A stretch of DNA of 5,251 nucleotides from the NCBI GenBank assembly GCA_023142175.1, contig JAGLJX010000265.1:1-5251 (forward strand), written 5' to 3'. Source of the DNA: Emcibacter sp. (GTDB lineage: Bacteria > Pseudomonadota > Alphaproteobacteria > Sphingomonadales > Emcibacteraceae). How positions within the stretch are numbered: the stretch's first letter is position 1; each line of letters starts with the position of its first letter. A model generated the notes under the pieces. That model was not told the DNA's origin and did no database searches. It saw nothing but the letters and a program-made list of their open reading frames with translations. The position numbers and the translations under genes are program-made. Below are positions 1 to 5,251 of the stretch, piece after piece.

Positions 1-1265
1 TCATCCAAAATCATCACCGAGCTGAGATTTTGTGGGCTTGCATCGCCGAAGGCCGCACCCAACAGCATCATACTGCCGCCGACGGATACGGGGCTTACCG
101 CGCCATTGACCGCAACTGATGTCAGTCCCACGGGTTTCGTTGCCTCATCCAAATTCAACAGACCATGGCCATAAATATCATCAACGCCCAGCGCACCAAG
201 GTCAGTGGCGGTTGTCAATAAAATATCGGCAACCTCAAAGGCTTGTAATTGCGGCCATTGACCAAACAGCAAAGCCGCGGCCCCGACAATATGCGGCGAG
301 GCAAAGCTGGTGCCGCTACCGATACCAAAGGGGGTGAATTCGAAAGAGCTCACAGCGACATCTTCGCCGGGAGCCACCAGATAAAAGTCTTTAAGAACAC
401 CGGCACGGTCTGAAAAATCAGAAATAACACCATTTTCGTTTATGGAGCCTGCCACCAGAAAAAAGCCGCCGGAAGCCCAAAGATCAAATTGATTAATAAT
501 ATCCAGTGTCTCTATGTTGGATACCATGGGGTCGGGATCACCGTCATTACCCGCGGACGCAACCAAAAGGCCGCCCAATTCAACGACCCTTGCAGAATTA
601 GTGAGGACATAATGTTCATTGCCGTCACGGGCTGGTGGATTTGGAATGAAATCCTCTTCATCAAAGCCTATTGACTTATTGACCACACGCGCCCCGTTAT
701 TCACAACATACCCCCAAGGATCAGACACGAAAAATGTTATGCCATCCTGTACTTCCGTATGCACATCAACGCCGGAAAAGAAATCCACGGCGAGAACCTG
801 AGCATCAAAGGCAACGCCGTGAAGACCGGAACCATTCTTCCTTGCTGCAGCTATTGTAGAGACCCACTGCCCATGATTTAAATCGGGCGTTTCCACACCC
901 AGAAACGCCTCATACATATCAACCCACTGCTGATCTTTACCCTGACTGAGCGGATGCCAGACCACCTCGCTATTGCTCAGTTCGAAGTTAAAATCAACAA
1001 ACCCTACAATCGCGCCTTCCCCAGTGAAACCACGGGCAAAAGCATCAGATGCATTAATAGCCCCGAGAGACCAGTCCGCATTATATTCCGCCGTTTCAAA
1101 ATCAGCCGGGATAGAACCCGACGGCGGTGGCGGTGGTGGTGGTGGTGGTGGCGGTAGTGCCGAAGGCGGGCGTGGCACAGGCGAGGAGCTACCGCAGGCC
1201 GTCAGGGCAAGGCACAACGTTATAATTGTGGCTGATAATGAAAATCTTTTATTAAATATAATCAT
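1..1265 (-). CDS. Subtilisin-like (S8) serine protease, lipoprotein, 3' end beyond window
   Basis: The reading frame runs from an ATG at 1265 to the left edge without a stop, giving 421 codons; the C-terminus is outside the window. Residues 1-24 form a lipoprotein signal peptide: basic NKR, a hydrophobic core, then lipobox L-T-A-C with lipidated Cys24. Gly25 at +2 suggests outer-membrane sorting under the E. coli rule. An 11-proline spacer (38-48) follows. The peptidase domain spans about 60-372, with probable catalytic Asp91 (VGFVDFNFE), His131 (NHGQWVSTIAAA) and Ser320 (GTSFASPHIVGAAALL), and oxyanion Asn240 (ASAGNDG). The tail TTATDLGALGVDDIYGHGLL is typical of autotransporter-type S8 proteases, so a C-terminal barrel may follow off-window (inference). 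The Asp and His motifs are divergent: D-F-N instead of D-S/T-G, and HGQW instead of HGTH. Only weak purines (GTGAAAA) precede the ATG; an upstream ATG at 1279 hits a stop after five codons. It is divergent from the methyltransferase gene. Family call is secure; substrate unknown. Confidence 0.9.
   Translation of the reverse strand, partial: MIIFNKRFSLSATIITLCLALTACGSSSPVPRPPSALPPPPPPPPPPPSGSIPADFETAEYNADWSLGAINASDAFARGFTGEGAIVGFVDFNFELSNSEVVWHPLSQGKDQQWVDMYEAFLGVETPDLNHGQWVSTIAAARKNGSGLHGVAFDAQVLAVDFFSGVDVHTEVQDGITFFVSDPWGYVVNNGARVVNKSIGFDEEDFIPNPPARDGNEHYVLTNSARVVELGGLLVASAGNDGDPDPMVSNIETLDIINQFDLWASGGFFLVAGSINENGVISDFSDRAGVLKDFYLVAPGEDVAVSSFEFTPFGIGSGTSFASPHIVGAAALLFGQWPQLQAFEVADILLTTATDLGALGVDDIYGHGLLNLDEATKPVGLTSVAVNGAVSPVSVGGSMMLLGAAFGDASPQNLSSVMILD
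1122..1154 (-). repeat. Trinucleotide repeat coding an 11-proline spacer
   Basis: Eleven consecutive CCA/CCG codons (residues 38-48 of the protease) form a near-perfect triplet repeat, with an uninterrupted run of six CCA codons. It sits between the lipidated cysteine and the peptidase domain, where proline-rich linkers commonly hold a lipoprotein's folded domain away from the membrane. Replication slippage here would change linker length by whole residues without shifting the frame. Confidence 0.85.
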
Positions 1266-1343
1266 ATTTTTTCACGCATTAGCGGTCAGATAGCAAAATT
1301 TAAACTCTATCCTTTTTTTATTTATCTTGCCAGTTCCAAAATA

Positions 1344-1358
1344 AATAGCATAGCTATT
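1344..1358. promoter_or_regulatory. Short palindrome in divergent intergenic region (possible operator)
   Basis: AATAGC-ATA-GCTATT is a perfect 6+3+6 inverted repeat. It lies 79 bp upstream of the protease start and 112 bp upstream of the methyltransferase start, inside a 204-bp AT-rich divergent region. The position suits a regulator binding site serving one or both genes, but a 6-bp arm can occur by chance. No regulator gene is present in the window to link to it. Confidence 0.25.
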
Positions 1359-1410
1359 CTCACGAACAATTGATGCTGTCACGATCAGAGGGGCTGATGT
1401 TTTTTAACCA

Positions 1411-1440
1411 TTGACGGCAGGCTAACAACAGGCTTAGTCT
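1411..1440 (+). promoter_or_regulatory. Candidate promoter for the methyltransferase gene
   Basis: TTGACG at 1411-1416 matches five of six bases of a sigma-70 -35 box. TAGTCT at 1435-1440, 18 bp downstream, is a poor -10 match (three of six). Transcription would begin near 1447, about 20 bases before the ATG. The -35 is convincing and the -10 is not, so this is tentative. Confidence 0.25.
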
Positions 1441-1456
1441 GTATTCCATGTTAATC

Positions 1457-1462
1457 AAGGGA
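1457..1462 (+). promoter_or_regulatory. Ribosome binding site of the methyltransferase gene
   Basis: AAGGGA lies 7 bases before the ATG at 1470, a standard Shine-Dalgarno arrangement that supports this start codon. Confidence 0.6.
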
Positions 1463-1469
1463 TAAGAAT

Positions 1470-1919
1470 ATGCGTAAGATTCTACTGCCGCCTGTGTTGC
1501 TCACCCTGTGTCTGATCGGTATCGTCGCGATTAATTACTTTGATGTTGCCGTCATCGTCCTGCTGTCCGGCCCGGTGACATTATTTGGTTATATATTGAT
1601 TGCATTTGGTATTTTCCTGCCCGCATGGGGCGCACGGCTGTTTCATCAGCATGAGACCAATATCCTGCCTTATAAAGACCCGGACCGTATGGTAAAAACC
1701 GGCCCGTTCGGTTTTTCCCGCAACCCCATGTATCTGGGTATGCTTCTGGTCCTGCTCGGCGTTGCCGAATTATACGGTACGGCCTTAAGTTTCATTTTTC
1801 CACTGGCTTATTTCTGTGTCGCCAATGGCTATTATATTCCCTATGAAGAAGGTCGGATGGCGGAAACCTTTGGCGATGAATTTTCCGCTTACAAGGCCAA
1901 AGTACGCCGATGGGTATAA
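1470..1919 (+). CDS. Integral-membrane methyltransferase, isoprenylcysteine/phospholipid methyltransferase-like
   Basis: A complete 149-residue protein with a good ribosome binding site. Hydrophobic stretches at about 5-22, 26-52 and 86-118 indicate several inner-membrane helices; the last is long enough to be a helical hairpin. The C-terminal half carries the hallmark of the ICMT/PEMT-type superfamily: GPFGFSRNPMYLG (78-90), a Glu pair at 126-127, then FGDEFSAYKAKVRRW (134-148) with the conserved F-G...Y...V-R-R-W ending. In characterised relatives these residues form the S-adenosylmethionine pocket, and methyl goes to a lipid or prenyl-thiol carboxylate. The bacterial substrates of such small members are mostly unknown and cannot be read here. 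At 149 residues it falls in the usual size range for bacterial members. The next gene starts 85 bp downstream on the same strand but appears to have its own promoter, so co-transcription is possible rather than shown. Confidence 0.85.
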   Translation: MRKILLPPVLLTLCLIGIVAINYFDVAVIVLLSGPVTLFGYILIAFGIFLPAWGARLFHQHETNILPYKDPDRMVKTGPFGFSRNPMYLGMLLVLLGVAELYGTALSFIFPLAYFCVANGYYIPYEEGRMAETFGDEFSAYKAKVRRWV

Positions 1920-1924
1920 TGATC

Positions 1925-1973
1925 ATAAAAGGTTTTGACAGTCTCTTAAATCAGGGTCAATATCACCTTTTAT
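1925..1973. repeat. 9-bp inverted repeat bracketing the aminotransferase promoter region
   Basis: ATAAAAGGT at 1925-1933 is the exact reverse complement of ACCTTTTAT at 1965-1973, separated by 31 bases. The arms are A/T-rich and the loop is long, so it is a weak terminator candidate for the methyltransferase gene. It encloses a perfect TTGACA box, which suits a two-half-site operator or a DNA looping site. TTTTGAC also recurs directly next to each right-hand arm end (1933-1939 and 1973-1979). Confidence 0.4.
1935..1963 (+). promoter_or_regulatory. Candidate promoter for the aminotransferase-BKACE operon
   Basis: A perfect -35 hexamer TTGACA at 1935-1940 is followed, after the ideal 17 bp, by CAATAT at 1958-1963. 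That matches the -10 consensus at three positions, including the key second A and final T. Transcription would start near 1970, leaving a leader of about 35 bases. The location directly upstream of the operon supports it. Confidence 0.4.
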
Positions 1974-1991
1974 TTTGACTGATTCAACTTG

Positions 1992-1996
1992 AAAGG
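1992..1996 (+). promoter_or_regulatory. Ribosome binding site that fixes the aminotransferase start at 2005
   Basis: AAAGG ends 8 bases before the ATG at 2005. An in-frame GTG at 1996 overlaps this sequence and has no Shine-Dalgarno of its own at proper distance, so the ATG is the better start. Confidence 0.55.
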
Positions 1997-2004
1997 TGCC
2001 CGTA

Positions 2005-3330
2005 ATGACGGCCGTATTCTACCGGGGGGTGACAGCAAGTTATCCTAAAGCCTCACGCTCCGAGGGTATGTATATCTTCGACGAGGGTGGCAAGAAATAT
2101 CTGGATATGAGTGGCGGGGCCGCAGTGTCCTGTGTTGGACACCAGCACCCCCGCGTTATTGAGGCGCTTTGTGAGCAGATCAAGACATTAAGCTTCGCCC
2201 ATACAGCTTTTTTCTCCAACGACCCACAAGAACAGCTTGCTGAGAAACTGGCGGCAAAATTCGGCGAGGCAGGGGCAAAAACCTATTTCACAACTGGTGG
2301 GTCAGAGGCCAATGAAACAGCCCTCAAAATGGCGTGGCAATATTGGCGGGCAAAAGACCAGCCCGCAAAGAAAAAAATCATCAGCCGCGTACATAGCTAT
2401 CATGGCAATACCTATGGTGTGCTTTCCGCCAGTGGTAACCTGCCCCGCCGCCGGGTCATGGGCGATGTTTTGATAAGCTGGCCCCGCATAGACCCCTGCT
2501 ACGCCTACCGCTATAAACAAGACGGAGAAACCGCAGAGGATTATGGACTACGGGCGGCAAATAACCTCGAAGAGGTAATCCAGCGCGAAGGTGCTGATAC
2601 TATCGCCGCTTTTATTGCGGAGCCGGTTGTTGGCGCGTCACTGGGTGTGGTGGCACCGGAGCCGGGTTATTTCAAAAGAATACGCGAAATATGTGACAGT
2701 CATGATATTCTTCTGATTTCCGATGAGATTATGTGCGGCACCGGACGCACCGGCACTTTCTTTGCCCATGAGCAGGATGATTTTTTGCCGGATATAGTCA
2801 CGCTAGCCAAGGGGATTGCGGGCGGCTATCAACCATTGGCTGCCACCATCGTGCGCAACCATATCTATGAGACATTCGTCACAAGCGGCAAGGGATTTGA
2901 CCACGGTCATACCTATGTGGGGCATGCCAGTGCCTGTGCGGCGGGACTTGCGGTGATCAATGTGATTGATGATGAAAATCTGCTGCAAAATGTTATGACG
3001 CAGGGGGCGTTGCTACAGGAACGACTGGAAGCCACCTTTGGCGATCATCCTCATATCGGTGATATTCGCGGCCGGGGATTATTCAGAGGCATCGAAATCG
3101 TTGCCGATAAAGAAACCAAACAGCCCTTCCCCGACGATAGACAGATCACAAAGCGCCTGAAGGTGGCGACCATGAAACATGGGCTGATCTGTTATCCGGG
3201 CGGCGGTTCCTTTCAGGATAATCTGGGCAGCAGTATTCTTCTCGCCCCGCCCTTCATATTAAAGCCGGAACATATTGAGCAGTTGATTGACAAGTTAACA
3301 GCTATCTTCGCGGATGTTTTTGATGACTGA
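2005..3330 (+). CDS. PLP-dependent class III aminotransferase (omega-aminotransferase-like)
   Basis: A complete 441-residue protein from ATG 2005, a normal length for class III (fold type I) aminotransferases; an in-frame GTG at 1996 would add three residues but overlaps the ribosome binding site. Landmarks appear in family order: GGSEANE at 98-104 (cofactor phosphate), Y132-H133-G134 (cofactor ring stacking), AEPVVGASLG, LISDEIMCGTGRTG with Asp240 (pyridine nitrogen), TLAKGIAGGYQPL with Lys269 (Schiff-base lysine), GHTYVGH with Thr303 (phosphate), GDIRGRGLFRGIE and LLAPPFI near the end. All cofactor residues are present, so the enzyme should be active in the cytoplasm. Class III members move an amino group, often a terminal or beta one, between a donor and a keto acid. 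The exact substrate is not readable. Its stop overlaps the start region of the BKACE gene, which points to a keto product handed on for C-C cleavage. Confidence 0.93.
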   Translation: MTAVFYRGVTASYPKASRSEGMYIFDEGGKKYLDMSGGAAVSCVGHQHPRVIEALCEQIKTLSFAHTAFFSNDPQEQLAEKLAAKFGEAGAKTYFTTGGSEANETALKMAWQYWRAKDQPAKKKIISRVHSYHGNTYGVLSASGNLPRRRVMGDVLISWPRIDPCYAYRYKQDGETAEDYGLRAANNLEEVIQREGADTIAAFIAEPVVGASLGVVAPEPGYFKRIREICDSHDILLISDEIMCGTGRTGTFFAHEQDDFLPDIVTLAKGIAGGYQPLAATIVRNHIYETFVTSGKGFDHGHTYVGHASACAAGLAVINVIDDENLLQNVMTQGALLQERLEATFGDHPHIGDIRGRGLFRGIEIVADKETKQPFPDDRQITKRLKVATMKHGLICYPGGGSFQDNLGSSILLAPPFILKPEHIEQLIDKLTAIFADVFDD

Positions 3331-4138
3331 TCCCTTCATCATCATGTCGGCCCCCAATGGGGCGCGGCGACAGAAAACGGATCATCCGGCCCTGCCGATC
3401 AGTCCACAGGATATGGCGGCCTGTGCAGAAGAAATCATCGCCGCCGGAGCTAGCATATTGCATCTTCATGTGCGGAATGATCAGGGGGCCCATTCCCTTG
3501 ACGTTGACCGCTACCGGGCGTCCACCCAAGCCATTAGGGACGCAGTGGGACAGGATATTATCATTCAGGCCACCTCAGAGGCGGTAGGACGTTATTCCCG
3601 CCATGAACAGATGGCTATGGTCAAAGACTTAAAACCGCAGGCCGTATCACTTGCCCTGCGCGAGTTGGCCCCAAGTGATGATAATCTGGGCGAAATGTCT
3701 GAATTTATCCACTGGATGAAGCGTGAGCATATTTTCCCGCAATATATTCTCTATGATGAAAATGATTACCAGCGTTTTGAAAACTGGCGCAAGCAGGGAG
3801 TATTTGAAAATGATAGCCCCTTCACGCTGTTTGTGTTGGGAAACTATCAAGACACATCGCCAACAAAAGACATAGAGCAACTGAAAATACGCACCCAGCA
3901 AGCGGCTTTCCCGTGGGCGGTATGTGGCTTTGGCACCAATGAGATTAATTCCGTTACCCATGCAGCAGAGAACAACGGTCATATTCGGGTAGGGTTTGAA
4001 AATAACCTATGGCGTGAAGAAGGACGGATGCTGATCAATAATGCCGAGATGATAGGGTTCTGCGCCGAGACAGCCCTCCAAGAAGGCCGCAGTATAGCAA
4101 CTGCCGATGATGTGAAAAATCTATTTGACATAAAATAA
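3323..4138 (+). CDS. Beta-keto acid cleavage enzyme (BKACE, DUF849; 3-keto-5-aminohexanoate cleavage protein family)
   Basis: A 271-residue protein, the usual family size. BKACEs are Zn-dependent TIM-barrel enzymes that react a beta-keto acid with acetyl-CoA to give acetoacetate and a new acyl-CoA. Seen here: the N-terminal strand FIIMSAPNGARR, the zinc motif H47-L-H49 (HLHVRND), VSLALREL, WAVCGFG, and RVGFENN with Arg222 and the third zinc ligand Glu226. From memory of the lysine-fermentation enzyme Kce, these correspond to His46, His48, Arg226 and Glu230; its Asp231 is Asn227 here. The founding substrate is 3-keto-5-aminohexanoate, but family members accept many keto acids, so the substrate is open. 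I prefer ATG 3323, whose ATGACTGA overlaps the aminotransferase stop by 8 nt and implies coupled translation. ATG 3314 would add three residues; ATG 3344 would cut into the first strand. A strong hairpin follows the stop directly. Confidence 0.92.
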   Translation: MTDPFIIMSAPNGARRQKTDHPALPISPQDMAACAEEIIAAGASILHLHVRNDQGAHSLDVDRYRASTQAIRDAVGQDIIIQATSEAVGRYSRHEQMAMVKDLKPQAVSLALRELAPSDDNLGEMSEFIHWMKREHIFPQYILYDENDYQRFENWRKQGVFENDSPFTLFVLGNYQDTSPTKDIEQLKIRTQQAAFPWAVCGFGTNEINSVTHAAENNGHIRVGFENNLWREEGRMLINNAEMIGFCAETALQEGRSIATADDVKNLFDIK

Positions 4139-4166
4139 AGGCTGACTGGAATTAACCAGTCAGCCT
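4139..4166. terminator. Bidirectional intrinsic terminator between convergent genes
   Basis: AGGCTGACTGG (4139-4149) pairs perfectly with CCAGTCAGCCT (4156-4166) around a 6-base AATTAA loop: an 11-bp, GC-rich stem. It starts immediately after the BKACE stop codon and lies 30 bp past the receptor's stop. Read on the minus strand, the stem is followed by TTTATTTTA, a good U-rich tail, so it fits best as the receptor gene's terminator. On the plus strand the tail (CTGACCTCTT) is poor in U, so termination of the operon may be less efficient. Confidence 0.8.
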
Positions 4167-4172
4167 CTGACC

Positions 4173-4187
4173 TCTTATGATATAAGA
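4173..4187. repeat. Minor inverted repeat next to the terminator
   Basis: TCTTAT-GAT-ATAAGA is a perfect 6+3+6 inverted repeat between the receptor stop codon and the main hairpin. It is too short and AT-rich to terminate transcription alone, but could act as a small accessory hairpin at the 3' end of either transcript. Confidence 0.3.
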
Positions 4188-4196
4188 TAGAGATCT

Positions 4197-5251
4197 TTAG
4201 AAGGTGAATGTACCTTTAAAGTACCATGATCCACCTTCGTAGTTCGCTGCAGAGCGGCGTGGGTATTGTAGGCCAACACTCAAACGGTTTGCATTTGGCT
4301 CACCAATCTCGTCGATATAGCTGTTAAATACATTGACTGCACCAGCGGCAAGTTTGAAGTTTTCAGTAACCTGATAACCAAGCTCGATATCGAAGTAAAT
4401 TGTTGCTCCGATTTCCGCACTTGAACCATCACCCGTACCAATTCTACCGCGCTCATCAAAGTGAGAACCGTAATAGTTTGCACGCGCCATAAAGTTCCAG
4501 TTTTCACCGAAGAACGTATTGGCCGTTGCAACAAAGCGAGTGCCAGGATAGTTGTTTTCGATATCTTCAACTGTGCCGTCACTTACTGGTGTGAAAGGAC
4601 CGGTAGGTGTATCAATTATCTTTTGTCCAGTTACTTCAAAATCGTTGTAATTGAAAGCAAAGGAGAGTTGAGTGCTTGCGTTTTCGGACCATTCCATATC
4701 GGATGTCAGAACAACATCAACACCCTGTGACAGAGTATCAATAGCATTGGTATAGAAGGAGATAGTCGCTCCCGGTACCACAGCGTCATCAATATCACCA
4801 GTACGATAGATACGGTCGTTAACTTCAATACGATAGAAGTCTACAGTCAATGTAGTGTTTTCACCCAAATCAGTAGAGAAACCCAAGCTATAGTTGATGG
4901 ATTTTTCTTCTGTAAGAGGCTGTCCACCAACCGCGATAGCCGCAGGACTGGAAACAGGGATCAAACCCTCTTCAACCTGCAGACCCGTTGCGCCATCAAA
5001 TGTTGTAATAGTTGTACGAACATTTGCCTGACCAGGTGTTGGTGCATGGAAACCGGATGAAATGGCACCACGTAAAGTCACAGTATCGGAAACACTGTAA
5101 CGTGCTGCCAATTTACCATTGATGGTGCTGCCGAAGTCAGAGAAGTCTTCGAAACGCGCCGCATACTGTACCATGAATTCATCAGTGATATCATGTTCGA
5201 CATCAACATAAATGGCATAGTTGTCACGATCAAATGATCCGGAGTCCTGTG
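4197..5251 (-). CDS. TonB-dependent outer-membrane receptor, C-terminal part; 5' end beyond window
   Basis: The frame stays open from the right edge to TAA at 4197-4199, giving the last 350 residues. The ATG at 5174 is internal, because coding continues upstream as QDSGSFDRDNYAIYVDVEHD. The segment is the C-terminal half of a 22-strand beta-barrel: alternating polar and hydrophobic strands, and the family-typical blocks RFEDFSDFGSTINGKLAARY, LRGAISSGFHAPTPGQ, KSINYSLGFSTDLGENTTL, VDFYRIEVNDRI and LAAGAVNVFNSY. It ends WYFKGTFTF, with the terminal aromatic residue expected of BamA-recognised barrels. The N-terminal signal peptide, TonB box and plug domain must lie to the right of the window. 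Such receptors import large or scarce substrates (siderophores, cobalamin, glycans, peptides) using TonB-ExbBD energy; this half does not reveal which. It converges on the aminotransferase-BKACE operon and shares its terminator hairpin. Confidence 0.93.
   Translation of the reverse strand, partial: QDSGSFDRDNYAIYVDVEHDITDEFMVQYAARFEDFSDFGSTINGKLAARYSVSDTVTLRGAISSGFHAPTPGQANVRTTITTFDGATGLQVEEGLIPVSSPAAIAVGGQPLTEEKSINYSLGFSTDLGENTTLTVDFYRIEVNDRIYRTGDIDDAVVPGATISFYTNAIDTLSQGVDVVLTSDMEWSENASTQLSFAFNYNDFEVTGQKIIDTPTGPFTPVSDGTVEDIENNYPGTRFVATANTFFGENWNFMARANYYGSHFDERGRIGTGDGSSAEIGATIYFDIELGYQVTENFKLAAGAVNVFNSYIDEIGEPNANRLSVGLQYPRRSAANYEGGSWYFKGTFTF

Noticed and set aside
119..337. Plus-strand open frame within the left region
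   Set aside because: It has no recognisable protein features and lies fully opposite the S8 catalytic domain.
973..1293. Plus-strand open frame with a long glycine run
   Set aside because: It is the antisense of the protease N-terminus; the glycine run mirrors the CCA/CCG proline codons. The minus-strand frame has a signal peptide, lipobox and subtilase motifs.
1996..1998. GTG as the aminotransferase start
   Set aside because: It overlaps the AAAGG ribosome binding site that is correctly spaced for the ATG at 2005, and it would add only three residues.
3647..3982. Minus-strand 111-codon open frame inside the BKACE gene
   Set aside because: It overlaps a complete, well-conserved enzyme gene and shows no family motif of its own.
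5172..5174. ATG as the start of the receptor gene
   Set aside because: The frame stays open and barrel-like upstream to the window edge, and a receptor starting here would lack its plug domain and signal peptide.
1..5251. CRISPR array, tRNA/rRNA, insertion sequence or defence system
   Set aside because: I saw no spaced direct repeats, tRNA-like cloverleaf, transposase motifs or defence-protein motifs on either strand.

Overview
The window looks like chromosomal DNA of a Gram-negative, probably marine or aquatic proteobacterium. This rests on a C-terminal TonB-dependent receptor barrel and a lipobox-bearing S8 protease whose C-terminal half resembles the autotransporter-type subtilases common in Alphaproteobacteria. 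An alphaproteobacterial origin is my best guess, made from protein style only and held at low confidence. I see no mobile elements, RNA genes or CRISPR repeats. Both ends of the window cut through genes on the minus strand.

Layout. (1) Positions 1-1265, minus: the first 421 codons of a secreted, lipidated subtilisin-like serine protease. Its 3' end lies off the left edge. (2) Positions 1266-1469: a 204-bp AT-rich divergent intergenic region with a small palindrome. (3) Positions 1470-1919, plus: a small membrane methyltransferase of the isoprenylcysteine/phospholipid methyltransferase type. (4) Positions 1920-2004: an 85-bp gap with a 9-bp inverted repeat that brackets a promoter-like sequence. 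(5) Positions 2005-3330 and 3323-4138, plus: a PLP class III aminotransferase overlapping by 8 nt with a beta-keto acid cleavage enzyme (BKACE, DUF849 family). These two form a tight operon. (6) Positions 4139-4166: a strong hairpin between convergent genes that probably terminates transcription from both sides. (7) Positions 4197-5251, minus: the C-terminal 350 residues of a TonB-dependent outer-membrane receptor. Its 5' part lies off the right edge.

How the genes work together. The only clear functional unit is the aminotransferase-BKACE pair. The family chemistries fit in series: transamination of an amino group could give a beta-keto acid, which a BKACE would cleave with acetyl-CoA into acetoacetate and a new acyl-CoA. 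The substrate cannot be read from the sequence. The protease, methyltransferase and receptor are probably independent units. The two edge genes encode envelope proteins, but nothing ties them to the metabolic operon beyond proximity.
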